Origin: Acanthococcus lagerstroemiae
Taxonomy: Eukaryota; Arthropoda; Insecta; Hemiptera; Eriococcidae
Direction: 5' to 3'
Assembly (NCBI GenBank): GCA_031841125.1
Contig: CM063110.1
Location: forward strand, 30,748,678-30,812,677
DNA length: 64,000 nt
Shown: piece after piece, positions 10,153 to 21,230 of the stretch
Layout: each line of letters opens with the position of its first letter
Position numbering within the stretch: position 1 is the stretch's first letter
The notes under the pieces: generated by a model
Seen by the model: only the letters and a program-made list of their open reading frames with translations
Database searches by the model: none
Told to the model about the DNA's origin: nothing
Translations under genes and position numbers: made by a program

Positions 10153-11400
10153 CACATATACTCTCGATCATTTGAACTTCGGATTATTTGAACTTGAAAA
10201 TGTCCTACCTATAATTTGATTTTTCCATTATATTTGAACTTCCACTACGCTTGATTCTGCAGGGACAGTTACATGCAACTGTGCAATATACGATGAGTGC
10301 GTTGCGTTTTGTTAGCTTGTTCATACCCAAAGAAGTGCCCGAATAGACTGTCAAATTTTTATTTTATAGTTTCAAAAAGAATTTGTCCCTTCAGTGAACA
10401 AATTTCTTGAAGAGAAAAGTTTACCAAGAAAAGCGAGTCTCCGTACGTCAGGCCATGGAAATTCTAAATCATTAAAAGTAGGCGGTGTAAGAACGATTTT
10501 CCTTCCATCAAATATCACATCAATAAGTCTACCAATGGATGAGGACGTACAAGAATTTTTGAAAAAGATTCATTGAAAGCAGCTTTTGAGCTTCATTCTC
10601 TCTAATGATGAAGAAAAGCATGTGGAAATGTTAAAGAAAATAGATGTGCTTGACGTAATTCGATTTGTTTCTGAAGCCTAGAACCAAGTTGAACCATTAA
10701 CTGTGATACAACCATGACGAAAGCTTTTGGATCACAAAGCTACGAATCAGTGTTGGGGATAAATCCTAAATTTGAATGAAATTAAAAACTTAAAGAGCAG
10801 TGAAGGGCAGGAAAAAGTGGTTGATATAGAGATACAGAGCTGTTTGAACTGCCAAAGAAGAGGTATCAGGATGCAGTAGGTACAGTTGTAACATGGGTGG
10901 ATGGACGCTGACAAACAATTTGGTATGACCGACAGTGACATCACTGAAATTGTGAATAGAGAAGAAACTGGTAAAAAAGGCAGAAGTAATGAAGATGAAG
11001 ATGAATGGGTACTTGAAGAGACTTTAAGTCACGCCAAAGAGATGAAGCCACTGTGACAGCACTCGCCGCTTATATGGAGCAGCAAGGAGAAATAACACTA
11101 GTCGAGGAAATCATGATGAGGAGGTGGCGAGATACTGCTATGAAAAAATTGAACTTTTCGAAGCAGAAATTGGTTACAGATTTTTTTGAGAAGAATTAAT
11201 TTACGAAAATTTAATTTGGATTCCTTTGTTTTTCTGCATTGTTTTAAATGTAGAGTTCAAACAGATATATTCCTACAGGAAAGAGAGATGAAATAAATAA
11301 TAATAATAATACCTAATAATAAAAATCCATATTATTTGACTTTTTGATTATTTGAACGACCCTTTTCCTCCATTAGTTCAAAACATCGAGAGTGTACTGT
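10153..11400 (+). pseudogene. Dead pogo/Tigger-type DNA transposon
   Basis: The right end reads ACATCGAGAGTGTACTGT and its complement matches the left end at TATACTCTCGATCATTTGAA, the terminal sequence style of Tigger elements. Between them, a broken frame gives IFLPSNITSISLPMDEDVQE, the conserved LPPNTT...QPMDQGV block of the pogo/Tigger (CENP-B-like) DDE transposase. It then continues through RKLLDHKATNQCWG and ILNLNEI. Many stops and frame changes are present and the N-terminal DNA-binding and first catalytic parts are missing. The element is about 1.25 kb and inactive. Confidence 0.75.
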
Positions 11401-12322
11401 ACTTATTATTACTGTTATATAGGTCACGCCAGATTCCCCATCCAAATTTAATGCGTTTCAGTCACCATCCCTAAATACTACATGATTGCGGTACCTAGTA
11501 ATCTTTTCTTATAGGCAGAAATTAGGTACCTAAGAAGTCGTTCTTACGTATTCCTATCATCTCAAATGTATGCTAAGTTTTCCCCCGCAAACGCTGAGTA
11601 TAGCATTCAGCCAGAGAAGTGCTCGCTACAAAAAAGTTAGGTACCTACTACCTAGTGCTCAAAACCCGTACAAAGTGGTGAGAAAGCACAGCTTCGAATG
11701 AATATTCCAGCCAACCGCGGCTATCAGTTATCTTTTACAGAAACTATCTCCAAAAGTAAAAGTAGAACTATGTAATTAACCCGCGATAAAACATTAAACT
11801 TGTAAATTAGTTCGCCGAGTTCTTTTCAGGTCAGTGAAGTTTCCGCCTTCGGATGACAGAATGTTCTGAGAGCTTTTTGGAAGCTGTGCAGCGCGACGCC
11901 GTGTACGAGTATATGTACTCGCAAAGGTTCACAAATCTGAATATGGGACGTGTCTTCCATTATGTCTTTGGCTATACTATTTGCGACTCGTAAGCGAGCA
12001 GCCGCTATTTCGATACGTCGCATTTTGTAAATAAAAATGGAAGATACGTGTATACGATGAATCATTGAACAAACGCGATATATTGCCCCATTTCGCTTTA
12101 TTTTCCTCATTCCCGGCGAATATGAAATCCGCAGACGGCGATAAAAAGCAACGACGATCACTCGAAACACTTCACAAAGGTTTTGTACGCTCATAAAAAG
12201 GCCATCGATGTGCCATATCTAAAGAAAGGGGAAAACGCGACTAACGTGCAATTTTCACACGCTCTCGGCTTCTCCGATATTCTTTCCTCGTCGCCAACCG
12301 AAAAATTACAATACTCACTTAC
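11401..12322. other. SLC9B intron; CpG-richer single-copy stretch at 11820-12260
   Basis: This is intron immediately downstream of the SLC9B exon at 12323-12505 (minus strand). From about 11820 to 12260 the composition changes to G+C- and CpG-richer sequence without visible repeats. Open frames there lack codon bias and splice support, so I read them as non-coding, possibly regulatory. Confidence 0.4.
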
Positions 12323-12505
12323 CCGAGCAGCAAGCCCCAGATCCACGGCAAGCCTAACAGGAAGTGAGCTGCCACGGCCGCTCCGACAGTCTCGGCCAAA
12401 CACGGCGTGAACGCTAGTCTTGCAACGACGAAGCTGAGCTTTTTCAGCGCTCCCGCATCCAGACCCAGACCGGCTTTCAACAGAATCGTCGCAAGCGCAA
12501 CCTCT
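12323..12505 (-). CDS. SLC9B: SLC9B/NHA-type Na+/H+ antiporter, third recognised exon
   Basis: On the minus strand the exon follows a pyrimidine-rich acceptor (CTTGTTCGCAG) and ends before GTAAGTGAG. It encodes 61 residues beginning REVALATILLKAGLGLDAG, then ALKKL, RLAFTPCLAE, AHFLLGLPWIWGLLLG. The AGLGLD...ALKKL and HFLLGLPW..G..LG blocks are hallmarks of the animal SLC9B (NHA1/NHA2) cation/proton antiporters, membrane proteins that exchange Na+ or Li+ for protons. The exon covers part of the transmembrane core. Codon phase joins the exon at 13077-13382 through a split arginine. It ends after base 2 of a glycine codon, so the next exon should begin with the FVLGAVSP block that carries the family forward. 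That exon is not in the window. Confidence 0.92.
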
Positions 12506-13076
12506 CTGCGAACAAGACGGAAAAGAGATGAAACATTAATATTCATTTTACAATAGAGCTTAGTTTTGATAACGGAGCTTAGTGTCGAAGGAGAGAGAAA
12601 ATACAACTAAAGAATCAGAGCTGCCGAAGAGACGGCTGACGTTTATCCTTAATCCTCTAGGTAATCTGTTTCCACGGGGTGATCGAGAAGTCGTAACTTC
12701 ATGACTGTACCATGATCGAGTTTTAACGATACGAGTAAATAGATAGCGCTGATCTACACTAGGATATCCTAATTTTGAATCGTTGCATGCATATTTCCAG
12801 TCATGGGTTATGGTAGACGTACAAATTACATCGGAGAAATATAAAAATAATGTTCTGAAAACTGGTTCATCCTTGAGATCAATTATAACTAGATACCTAC
12901 ACGTTAATTGTCAAAATATTTTCACATACGGTATGACGAAGAGTATTGAGGAGATTTGACAGTCCTTGGCGTCAAAACTATACAAGAGAATATCTCCGAC
13001 TCAGCTCATTCATGACCCTGGCAATATACATGTAACAAACACGCATTTCAATACTTATTTAAGTAAATGTACTAAC
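12506..13076. other. SLC9B intron, 571 bp, with a MITE end
   Basis: The intron between two SLC9B exons has good splice sites on the minus strand. Near 12677-12700 the string GGGGTGATCGAGAAGTCG resembles one end of the MITE at 9851-10003, so a solo decayed copy may be present. Nothing else is recognised. Confidence 0.6.
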
Positions 13077-13382
13077 CTTATCGTGGTGACTATTTCTAGG
13101 TACACGCCGGTGACGTTGAAAAAGCCGACGTTTCTTAGCGCGATTCCACACAGCAACATGCCCAACAGTGGTGGTAAATGCATCAGTGATACGATCCAAC
13201 CGGAGAAATAGCTCGCCAATGTCAGCACAATAAGCTTAAAGAGCTGTCCTCCAGGCTCGACCTCGTGTTCTAGCAGTGCAAAAAGTAGCGCCCACATCAG
13301 CAGACCGCCCAGTGCTATCGTGATGTAACCAATACCTCTCGGTGATTCCCCGCATGGCGCGTCCAACAGTCTTCTGAAACAA
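13077..13382 (-). CDS. SLC9B: SLC9B/NHA-type Na+/H+ antiporter, second recognised exon
   Basis: This 306-bp minus-strand exon is bounded by an acceptor ending TTTGCAG and a donor GATAAG/GTTAGT. It encodes the first membrane segments: GIGYITIALGGLLMWALLFA, then EVEPGGQLFKLIVL and ASYFSGWIVSL. The loop MHLPPLLGMLLCGIALRNVG and FFNVTGVYLEIVTTI follow. PGG.LF and LPPLLGMLL.G..LRN are strongly conserved in SLC9B proteins. The first base completes an AGT serine codon with the exon at 45185-45269, giving LLES-CFRRLLDAP. Translation upstream of the acceptor in this frame (an ATG at the splice site) should not be used as a start. The intron separating it from that exon is about 31.8 kb and full of mobile DNA. 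Confidence 0.93.
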
Positions 13383-13530
13383 CTGCAAAGCACGGTCGCT
13401 TAGATTCGGTTACCACACTGCAAAGTGAGATCTGTACCTAATGTACATGCATATCGGTGTAATATTTAGATACTTTGATACCTATACATTCATGGATTAT
13501 AGAGGACATGTTTCCAAATACGATTCAGCA

Positions 13531-14722
13531 ACAGTCCACTTCTGATGGAAATTGTGAAATTGATGATTCACCATTGTCATTAATTTATTTAGTTATATTA
13601 ATGAATTTTAGAGAACCAATGTCAATTTCATACATACCTACTTACTATGGGTAGAAAAAGTGAAAAATGAAAACATATGATATAATGTAGGGTCGAAATT
13701 TCCATGCTTCAAGATCAAGCGTCCTCCTTTTCACCTCAACTCAATATTCAAAGACCATAAATATGTAAAGAAAAATACATAAATCACCGAACAATAGACA
13801 AATGTACGAATCTTTTGAGCTATCAGATGTTAAAATACACCAAATAGCAGCCAAGTAATAACCTTATCAGTTCCCCGTTTCACAGCTGTGAAAGTGCACC
13901 GAGCCGGCATCTTGCTACTTTACAGTTATTTTGATAACCTGTTTCTTTCCAGCATAAGTTGAAAAGAAACCGCATTTCATTTACTGAGATTAATGAAAAA
14001 TGAACTTCGAAGAACTGCTGGAGTACCAGGTAAGTACAACACACCAGAACTCAGAAAAGTTTATACTTAAAATTTACATACGTATCAAATTTATCCACTG
14101 TTGTTTTCTTTTCGCGTCTGTAGGAAACTTTCTAAATTACCACAGGTGCACATCCGAATGATGGCTATAATCCAACGCAAATCAGCTAACTATTTTATCC
14201 TGTGAACTGCCCGCGGTTTAAAGCGAGATTTTAATGATGATGCAGGGATGACAGTATCAGAGTTGAAACTTTTGCGGCCACCTAAATTCTTAGGTATGCA
14301 TCTATGAACTGATAATGTTTGGTGGAGCGTATGGCGATGCACGCATGCCAAATTGGTTCCACAGACACCGCACCTCTGGCTCTAGAGACTATTCCCTTTC
14401 CAGTCCACGAACTGATAAGGAAATTACTCTACTGCTATTTGGTGTATTTTAACATTTTAATATCTTGAAAGTTTCGTACATTTGCCTATTGTTTGTCATG
14501 TCTGTTTCTTAAGATATTTATGGTCAATATTGAGGTGAAAATGAGGTCTACTCTCCTCAATCAAGCATAGAAATTCCGGCTTCCTTACCGCCTTAATATG
14601 TTTTCACTTTTTACTTTTTCTGCATTGACGTTGAATTTTGTAGAATTCATGAATATTACTGAAATTAATGACAGTTATTACGAATGAACATCACAATGAA
14701 TTTCCATCAGATCTGTGCTGTT
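13531..14722. mobile_element. Fold-back-like element with long inverted arms, about 1.19 kb
   Basis: The sequence from about 13531 to 13920 recurs in reverse complement at about 14385-14722. Matching blocks include TCTGATGGAAATT (end), GAAAACATAT, GCTATTTGGTGTATTTTAAC and GAACTGATAAGG, in mirrored order. Arms are about 340-390 bp with indels. The spacer of about 460 bp carries a short exon-like frame (13999-14028) and a block (14321-14410) that recurs near 53690-53760 and partly near 39685-39705. Long arms with little interior suggest a fold-back or non-autonomous DNA transposon. It sits just 150 bp upstream of an SLC9B exon. Confidence 0.7.
13999..14028 (+). CDS. Possible first coding exon inside the fold-back element
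   Basis: ATG is followed by nine codons giving MNFEELLEYQ and then CAG/GTAAGTAC, a near-perfect donor. An acceptor-like TTTCTTTCCAG lies about 50 bp upstream. This could be the first exon of a transposase whose remainder has been deleted, or chance. If spliced to the next good acceptor (TTACCACAG at about 14146), the frame stops after 19 more codons. No family is recognised. Confidence 0.3.
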
Positions 14723-14868
14723 CCGTCCATCAAATATTAGGAAAAGAAAAAAAATCTGGCGCAGGCAGGTAACACTGAAAATCTTGCCCTGGCGTCACCA
14801 GAAAAAGGCCTAAAGTCTGACTCTGTAGTGTGATAGTATTTCGCACACTAATATTATACCCCTCGTTC

Positions 14869-15199
14869 CAAGGTTACTATAATATCTTTACAGGTTGGTC
14901 CACTTAGGACTTAGCAAAGGGTGGCATACCAGTATGCCGATCACACAGGCTGCTTATGGGAATACAGCTTTTTTCGATCTTTACTCATAATATTGATGCC
15001 CTGAATATATTTTTCTATTATTTTTATAAAATACAACATTCAATTGGCTACCGTTTAGGGAAAAAAAAATCTGTCTACGGCAATTTAGTTTTCCCATTAC
15101 TTTCTTATGAGGTGAATTCCGGCACGGGTGAGAGGGGAAGAATTGTATTGCGGGTTGTATATGAGTGGACCAACCTATAAAGATATTATAGTAACCTTG
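14869..15199. mobile_element. hAT-like MITE with perfect 8-bp target duplication
   Basis: The 331-bp element begins CAAGGTTACTATAATATCTT and ends with the complement, ATATTATAGTAACCTTG. The inverted repeats run for about 37 bp (through GGTTGGTCCACT) with only a few differences. CCTCGTTC is present on both sides (14861-14868 and 15200-15207), an exact 8-bp duplication. Ends starting CA and an 8-bp duplication suit the hAT superfamily. The interior has one meaningless open frame of 74 codons. Confidence 0.9.
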
Positions 15200-15207
15200 C
15201 CTCGTTC

Positions 15208-16135
15208 ACCGAACTACCTACCAGTGTTGTCTATGTAAAGTTATAGATAGCAAAATTACATTCTTGACATGTGTAGAAAATTAAGTGTAAAGAATGGAAA
15301 GATTGTAAAGAATGTAAAAAATAGTAAGGATATTTAATTAAAATGTATGATTGTTATAATAATATGAAAAATTAATATTTGATACCTAATTCACAGTCAC
15401 ATCATACATTTTTTCCTCAATTAAGTATTTGTTGTAAAAAATTATTCAATTAAAAAAACAAAAAAAACAACAACTTTGAATTACATTTATAATATTATTT
15501 GAAAAGTATCGCATCGATATGTATCTTTCATTCTCAATGTGTGATATACAAAGTGCAAACAGTGGTTTTTTGAAACAGAAACTGAATTGAAAATTTGTAA
15601 ATTCGGTTTCTCTTTGGTGATATTATTATTTTTTAGTTAATTTTATCAATGAAAATTTCCAATTTAAAATTCAAATTTTAAAAAGTTATGTTTAAAAAAA
15701 TATAAAAATTTCATTTTCTGGCTTGAATTGTTCAATTATTTTTTTCTTTTGACCGTTTTGAACATACTAGTCTTTTATAATACTCATTTTCACAATAAAA
15801 CCATACATAAAACATTCTACTTTCTCATGAGTTACCTGTAATGAATTTGAGGAGTATAAATTATAAAATTAAATGATAAAGGAGACGACCACTTTTGACT
15901 GATTTTACATGTAAAACGTGAAATGAAAAACTTGTTTACATGTGAAATAAGCATGTTTGTAAAATGTTTTCAATTATGATATTGAACTGACATTAAAAAT
16001 ATCTGAAAAATCTCACAATAGAAAAATTTTAAAAATGTCGATATCATGTAAAAAAGAAATTAACATTAATAAAATCCGAAAATTACAACATACTAGTCTT
16101 GAATTCTTCAATTAATTTGCAAATATTAAGATGTG
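15208..16135. other. No gene seen; strongly A/T-rich SLC9B intron
   Basis: Very A/T-rich DNA with short AAAT and TTTA runs and no usable open frames. I see no inverted repeat or RNA gene. Confidence 0.4.
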
Positions 16136-16200
16136 CCGAGGCCGTGACCTATAGGCATTAAGTATCACGGTAAAAAAAAAATAAATAAATAAATAAAATT
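16136..16200 (+). repeat. (AAAT)n tail, possible LINE 3-prime end
   Basis: ACGGTAAAAAAAAAATAAAT continues as an AAAT run after GCCGTGACCTATAGGCATTA. A unique sequence followed by a short tetranucleotide tail is how many non-LTR retrotransposons end, but too little remains to name one. Confidence 0.4.
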
Positions 16201-18482
16201 TTAAAAAATGTTCAGCGAGTGGGCCATTTGCTTTTTTCAGTCCTTTTAGGAGTATTGATGCAAAAATGTTAGTATGAATTGAATATAGCATTCGTAACTG
16301 GAAATAAAAAAATACACAAGCTCGTATAAAAATCAGTAATTTTCAAAGAATCGTGCAATTACATGGTTGGAAGTTTGAATTTGAAATTTGATGATTACAT
16401 TCGTGCAGCGTCGTTCTTTAATAAAGCAATTAAATTCATTCGAAAATTGATGAAAAATTGTAAATTTTAGAATTTATCTCAAAAATTCGACTTTCTATGA
16501 TTCTCAGAAAAAATTACAGATTTTTCATAAAGCCAAAATATTTTCCTGATCAATCACAAAGAAACGAAGATCGCCAGATGTCAGCCACTTTGCTAAGGAA
16601 TACAAATAGAACTGGAATAGTTTAGTAAAAATCTAAGGAAGGGGCTCATGGCCAAATATGATAATTTTTTAATTGAAGAATTCTGAATTTGACTTATTTT
16701 TTAAGCAAAACCTACAGTTTTCATTAAAAAAAATAAAAAAAAATTGAAACGTCCAATTTAAAATGAATGCAACTTACAGTATTCGCCTCCCTCATATGTT
16801 TACCGAATGTACCTACTAGTTCTGTATCTGAAGGGGTTGTCAACTGAATACGTTCATTGAAGGAATTTTGTGGTTTAGAAAGTGCAGGGTTTGGGTAACT
16901 CTTACCGTCTCCGTAACAACTAGACAATAAATATAATCGAGGCTTGTTATTTCAAAGACGCCAATTTCAACTTCTTTCAAAAACATCGTTTGTGGGAAAC
17001 CAGTTCAAAATACGTTTCTTCATAATCCTGTAATAATAAACCGTTCTAGAAAAAGAAAAAAAAAAAAACCACACGCACACACTTAAAAAAATAGAGGTAT
17101 TTATAGAAGAAGTGTGTGCAGTCTCTTTTCATGTTTCACTCTACGTTTTTTGCGGCGTTCTTGAAAATTGGCCTATTTAAAATGAAAGGCTTCAATTGCA
17201 TCACTGTCATAGACGTTTATTTCTAATGCCTAAAGTTCTTTGGCTCAACTGAGCTTGAAGCACACTTTCCCAACTACTGATAACAAAAGATACTAGAAAT
17301 CACTTTTTTCTTATTATCAAGGGGTAGTGTAATAGAAAGGAGGGTCACAGTTGACGATAAGTTGTGGTTAATTATTGTATGCGTCATCTGAGCCAGAAGC
17401 AAAACTTTCAGATTATTTACGATCGAGATAGGTATGGGATCAAACGGAACCAAGAAGTATAAGCAGCAGGCACTATTTTAACACAACTCGGATGAAATTT
17501 AATCAATTGACAAATCGTAAGCTTTAATTAGTGATCCAAGGTCTTGTTCTTCCGATAAGCTGAAATTATTTTACGAGCTACGATTAAAACATTCTGGGAA
17601 GAAAATGTTCGACACCTTGGATAACCTTGCCAGCGTTATTGTTTCCATACAAATGTGCGTACCTAGCCCACTTAATGAAATATGGTCGCGTATCAAAAAC
17701 AATAAAATAATACTATACTTCTGGCAATTAAAATTTACGTTTAACTGAAACGAACAAATGTACGTAAGCCCACGAATATAGAAAAATACCATCGCGTAGG
17801 TATTATTATTAATCTGTTGATAACTTCGAAGAAAAATTATTTTGTCATATGACTGCGACATTATTTACTTGTCGAAAAACACTTCGGATCAAATTCATCA
17901 GTGAAAGTGTTGTACACCTCGAAGCCTCCGCAAACGAGCTCGTAAGTTAAACAATACGGGTTTCACTCAGCTCTTAATCTTCGCACTCCCTTACCCTGCT
18001 TCAATTTACCCGAAATTCGTCCATGTCTCGTAAAAGCAATTCCCCACACCGAGCGCGTGGAGTCATTATTTCGCAAATTAATATTTATGAATTCCGAACT
18101 CGGCCGTAATCCGCCGCTGTTTTGTCTCAAAAGACCCACAGTAAGCACATACGTCATCAACACGCATACCTCCGTGCTTGTGGCAGCCAAAATGGAGAAA
18201 ACTCCAGTCACGTTCTAGAATCCCTCTGCTCGACAACCCTGACTCGAAAATTTGAAACACGTATCGAAACAAGAATGTTTAAGGTCGCTAATTTTGAATT
18301 AAATTTCACCGAGGAACCAATTCTGACTTCTTTCTTATTTTTGGGAGTCAGGATACATGCTTCTCGGGTATTTTTTTAAACGTTGAATTCGAATTCGTAT
18401 TCAGGATATTTTCCCCGGGGCAGTTTTCTTTTAAAAGGTCGTTGAAGGGTCTAAAAATGCCATTGAGCATGTTTTTTAGATT
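16201..18482. other. SLC9B intron; CpG-richer single-copy stretch at 17860-18260
   Basis: A/T-rich intron sequence. Between about 17860 and 18260 the DNA becomes CpG-richer and repeat-free. On the minus strand, bases 18214-18170 look exon-like (acceptor TTCTAG, 15 codons NVTGVFSILAATSTE, donor GTATGC), but the phase does not fit between known SLC9B exons. I do not call it a gene. Confidence 0.35.
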
Positions 18483-18639
18483 CAGTGGCGTAGTTATGGG
18501 GGAAGGGTTGGAGTGAACCCTCCCCACAACCGAAATTAATTTCATTTTTCTACATATTAAACTGAGACCACTGACAAAAGAAGGGGAAAAGTTCTTAAAA
18601 TTGACCCCCCTTCCCCCAAATGGTATAACTATGCTACTG
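18483..18639. mobile_element. Decayed MITE with CAGTGGCGTAG-type ends
   Basis: The left end is CAGTGGCGTAGTTATGGGGG and the right end is ATAACTATGCTACTG, an inverted repeat of about 16 bp with mismatches. The length is 157 bp. G- and C-runs lie just inside both ends. Flanking 8-bp sequences match at about half of the positions only, so the target duplication has decayed or the ends are slightly misplaced. Confidence 0.6.
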
Positions 18640-18779
18640 TTAAGTCCCATTTTCAAAATACTTACATATCGGTAAAAAACTCGGACGATATATACGCCTG
18701 CGTGTTCTTGGGCCGATTTTTCATGTAAATTCCAAATCTAACCTACTAATTTTGATAAAAATACCTGAAATCTAACCTT

Positions 18780-21230
18780 GAAGGTAGTAGGTCTGGCAAA
18801 GTTGTATACCTTTGGTGAACAAATTTACACAAGTTCAGACACCATTGCGGAATCATTTGCGAACTATTTTCCAGTGTTTTTAGCGATAAAAATGTAACTC
18901 AGAACGAAACTCAGAGTACTCACAGTGTGGTTACTGAAGGCGAAGGTTTTATGGGTGTGATCACTTTCGAGGATATAAAACGTGCCCTGCAAGACCTTAA
19001 ACCTAAATCATCTTGTGGCCCTGATTCCATTCCACCATATATATTTCGAGCTTACTCACAGTTTTTAATTACTCCCTCAACTTATCTGTGCAATACTGTC
19101 CTTAAGACAGGTATTTATCCAACAAGGTGGAAAAATATCGAAAGTTATTCCACTTTACAAGTAATACAAAATAAATGAAATAAAAAAATTATCGTCCCAT
19201 CTCTCTAATTTCACTCGCGGCCAACATTCTTGAAACTGTCTTGCACAAATATCTATACAATCATCCTATCTCCTTGTCAACATGGCTTTAGAAAGGGATA
19301 TTTAGTGCAGACAAATCTAATGAACTTCACATATGATGTCAATATAACGCTCTCCAACGGTGGGCAAACAGATACTATTCACATAGATTTTTCAAAGGCT
19401 TTTGACACTGTCATCCACAAAATCTTACTCCAAAAACTGTACAACTTTGGCTTCTTAAAAGACTTAATAATTTTATTTCACTCCTACTTAAATAACAGAA
19501 TGCAGTTTGTCGAGTATAACGGAGCGGCTTCTACGTATTACAAGAGTGTGCCAGGGGTTTCCCAGGGTTCGGTTTTGGGTCCATACCTATTCCTAATTTT
19601 TGTCGATGATATTTCTGAAAAAATCCAATATTCAAAATTACTGCTGTACATGCGGATGACATAAAAATTTATAAAATTATAAAATCTCAAAATTATTGTG
19701 TTAAGCTGCAACAATATCTTGACTCATTAGTTGAGTGGAGTGATAGGTAGTAACTTTTGTTACCATTTAATACTGACAAGTGTGAAAAAACTAGTTTTTC
19801 AAGAAAAATATTTCCCATTTCACACGAGTATAAAATAAAAAAAGATACACTTAGGTGCGTAAATTTTGTAAAAGACTTAGGTATAATTTTGGATTCGAAT
19901 TATTATTCAATATGCATATCGATCACATAACTTTAAAATCTAAAAGAATTGTTAGTTTTGAAACAATGAAAATTCCTTATTCTAGTTTTGTCAGATCAAT
20001 ACTGGAATTCTCCTCTGTTATATGGGATCGAAAAACTCAACAAGGTAATAATAAAGTTGAGAAAATTCAAAAAAGTTTTTTGAAATACATACTTGTATAA
20101 AATATTTACATATTATTCTTCTGAAATTGTACATAAAGAACTTTTGGTTGGCTATGAGAGGTTATGAGTCTAAAGAATAGAAGATGTTTGGCGAAATTGA
20201 TCTTCTTGAGGGATGTTTTGAATAACAAAATTTTGGATTCCGCAACAACTTAACACGTATTCAATTCAGGGTCCCTGCGTTCAGTGGAAGAAATACTGAT
20301 CTATTTGTAACACGTAGAGGCTCAGCATCAAGTATGCGGACAATACTCTAACATTCTATGTACAGTGAAACTTCCCTATAACAAACTTCTATATAACGAA
20401 CATTTTGGCTGGTCCCTTGGAATTTCCATTCAAAAACGTTTCTTTATAACGAAAGAAAATTTCTATATAACGAACTTTTCTTCACTGTTCAGAAGCTCGA
20501 ATGCTTGAATCACATTGAAAACATGTAGCTACAGTTCCTACTAGTAATTTAACGATTGACCAAAATGATAACGAGAACTGCACTGTACATACGAATATGA
20601 ATGGGTTGGCATTTCTTATCATTAAAAGCTCTCAGTTTCTTGTGTGCATTCCACCTAATTAATTACCTATACACTTTATTATTTATATACAGTATGCATA
20701 AAGTCTACATTACAGTACTGTACATGTACATACATATAGACTGTAATTTAAAAAAAAAAAATTCTATACAACGAAGTTCTTCTTTGTCCCCTTGGAGGTT
20801 CGTTACATGGAAGTTCCACTGTATAATAAGATTACCAAAAAGACTCCGGGATCGACATATTCTTCATGAGTAGGAGGCAGTATATTTCATCGGTCTTTAA
20901 AATACGCGAGGGTATGTACGTCCTAGTCTCTGTAGTTCTTTCCCTTATACCGCACAAGTGCAGTTTGTTTCGGCCCCTCGGCTTCGTTCAATCCTCAATT
21001 CTCAATTCACAATTTTCAACTGCCACCTGTAGAGCTGTGCACCCTTCGCCCCCGCTCTGCCCCTGCTCTGGTGCCTGTTTCTCCCTCCCTCTTTTTGTCA
21101 TCTGTTTTTTCTTCGTTATCCCCCACCCTTCACTGAAAGAGTATTTTTGTTTCTAATACTATCCCTTCCTGTCATTGGGATTCTCGGACACCTGTTATGG
21201 AGGGGAAACTCAAATATAAATAAATAAATT
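18780..21230 (+). pseudogene. LINE (Jockey/CR1-like), 5-prime truncated, broken, family LINE-A
   Basis: Reverse-transcriptase motifs appear in order: ALQDLKPKSSCGPDSIPPYI (about 18985), FRKGYLVQTNLMNF (19275), IDFSKAFDTVIHKILL (19385), GVSQGSVLGPYLFLIFVDDI (19555). A YADD box equivalent at 19645 is reached only after a frame change (TGCGGATGAC). Later come CEKTSFSRK, VKDLGI and the C-terminal GRNTDLF block at about 20280-20320. Stops and shifts make it dead. The 3-prime end at 21160-21230 (CATTGGGATTCTCGGACACC, then ATAAATAAATAAAT) is shared with the minus-strand copy at 59404-62090, which defines the family end. A 459-bp MITE interrupts the ORF at 20363-20821. The element lies in SLC9B intron 1, antisense to the gene. 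Confidence 0.85.
20363..20821. mobile_element. pogo/Tigger-type MITE, 459 bp, nested in LINE-A
   Basis: The ends are CAGTGAAACTTCCCTATAAC and its complement-like GTTACATGGAAGTTCCACTG, with TA on both sides (20361-20362, 20822-20823). Subterminal repeats of TATAACGAAC/TTCGTT occur at both ends. Removing it and one TA restores the LINE reading frame: the residues before (HSMY) and after (NKITKKTPG) align with one continuous stretch of the minus-strand LINE copy (APYNNVSRSD). The interior has no transposase. Confidence 0.9.

Noticed and set aside
11826..12194. 122-codon minus-strand open frame
   Set aside because: No domain, no splice support, and it sits in a CpG-richer stretch where long frames appear by chance on both strands.
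12319..12606. Minus-strand frame upstream of the AG at 12506 (MYFLSPSTL...) as a start for an SLC9B exon
   Set aside because: The clear acceptor at 12506 and the split arginine codon show that residues before REVALA are intron.
18170..18214. Minus-strand 45-bp exon-like segment (NVTGVFSILAATSTE) resembling part of an SLC9B exon
   Set aside because: It lies in intron 1, not where an alternative for that part of the protein could splice in, and only the first five residues match exactly.
20363..20821. Part of the LINE-A coding region
   Set aside because: TA flanks, inverted ends and the uninterrupted minus-strand LINE copy show it is an inserted MITE.
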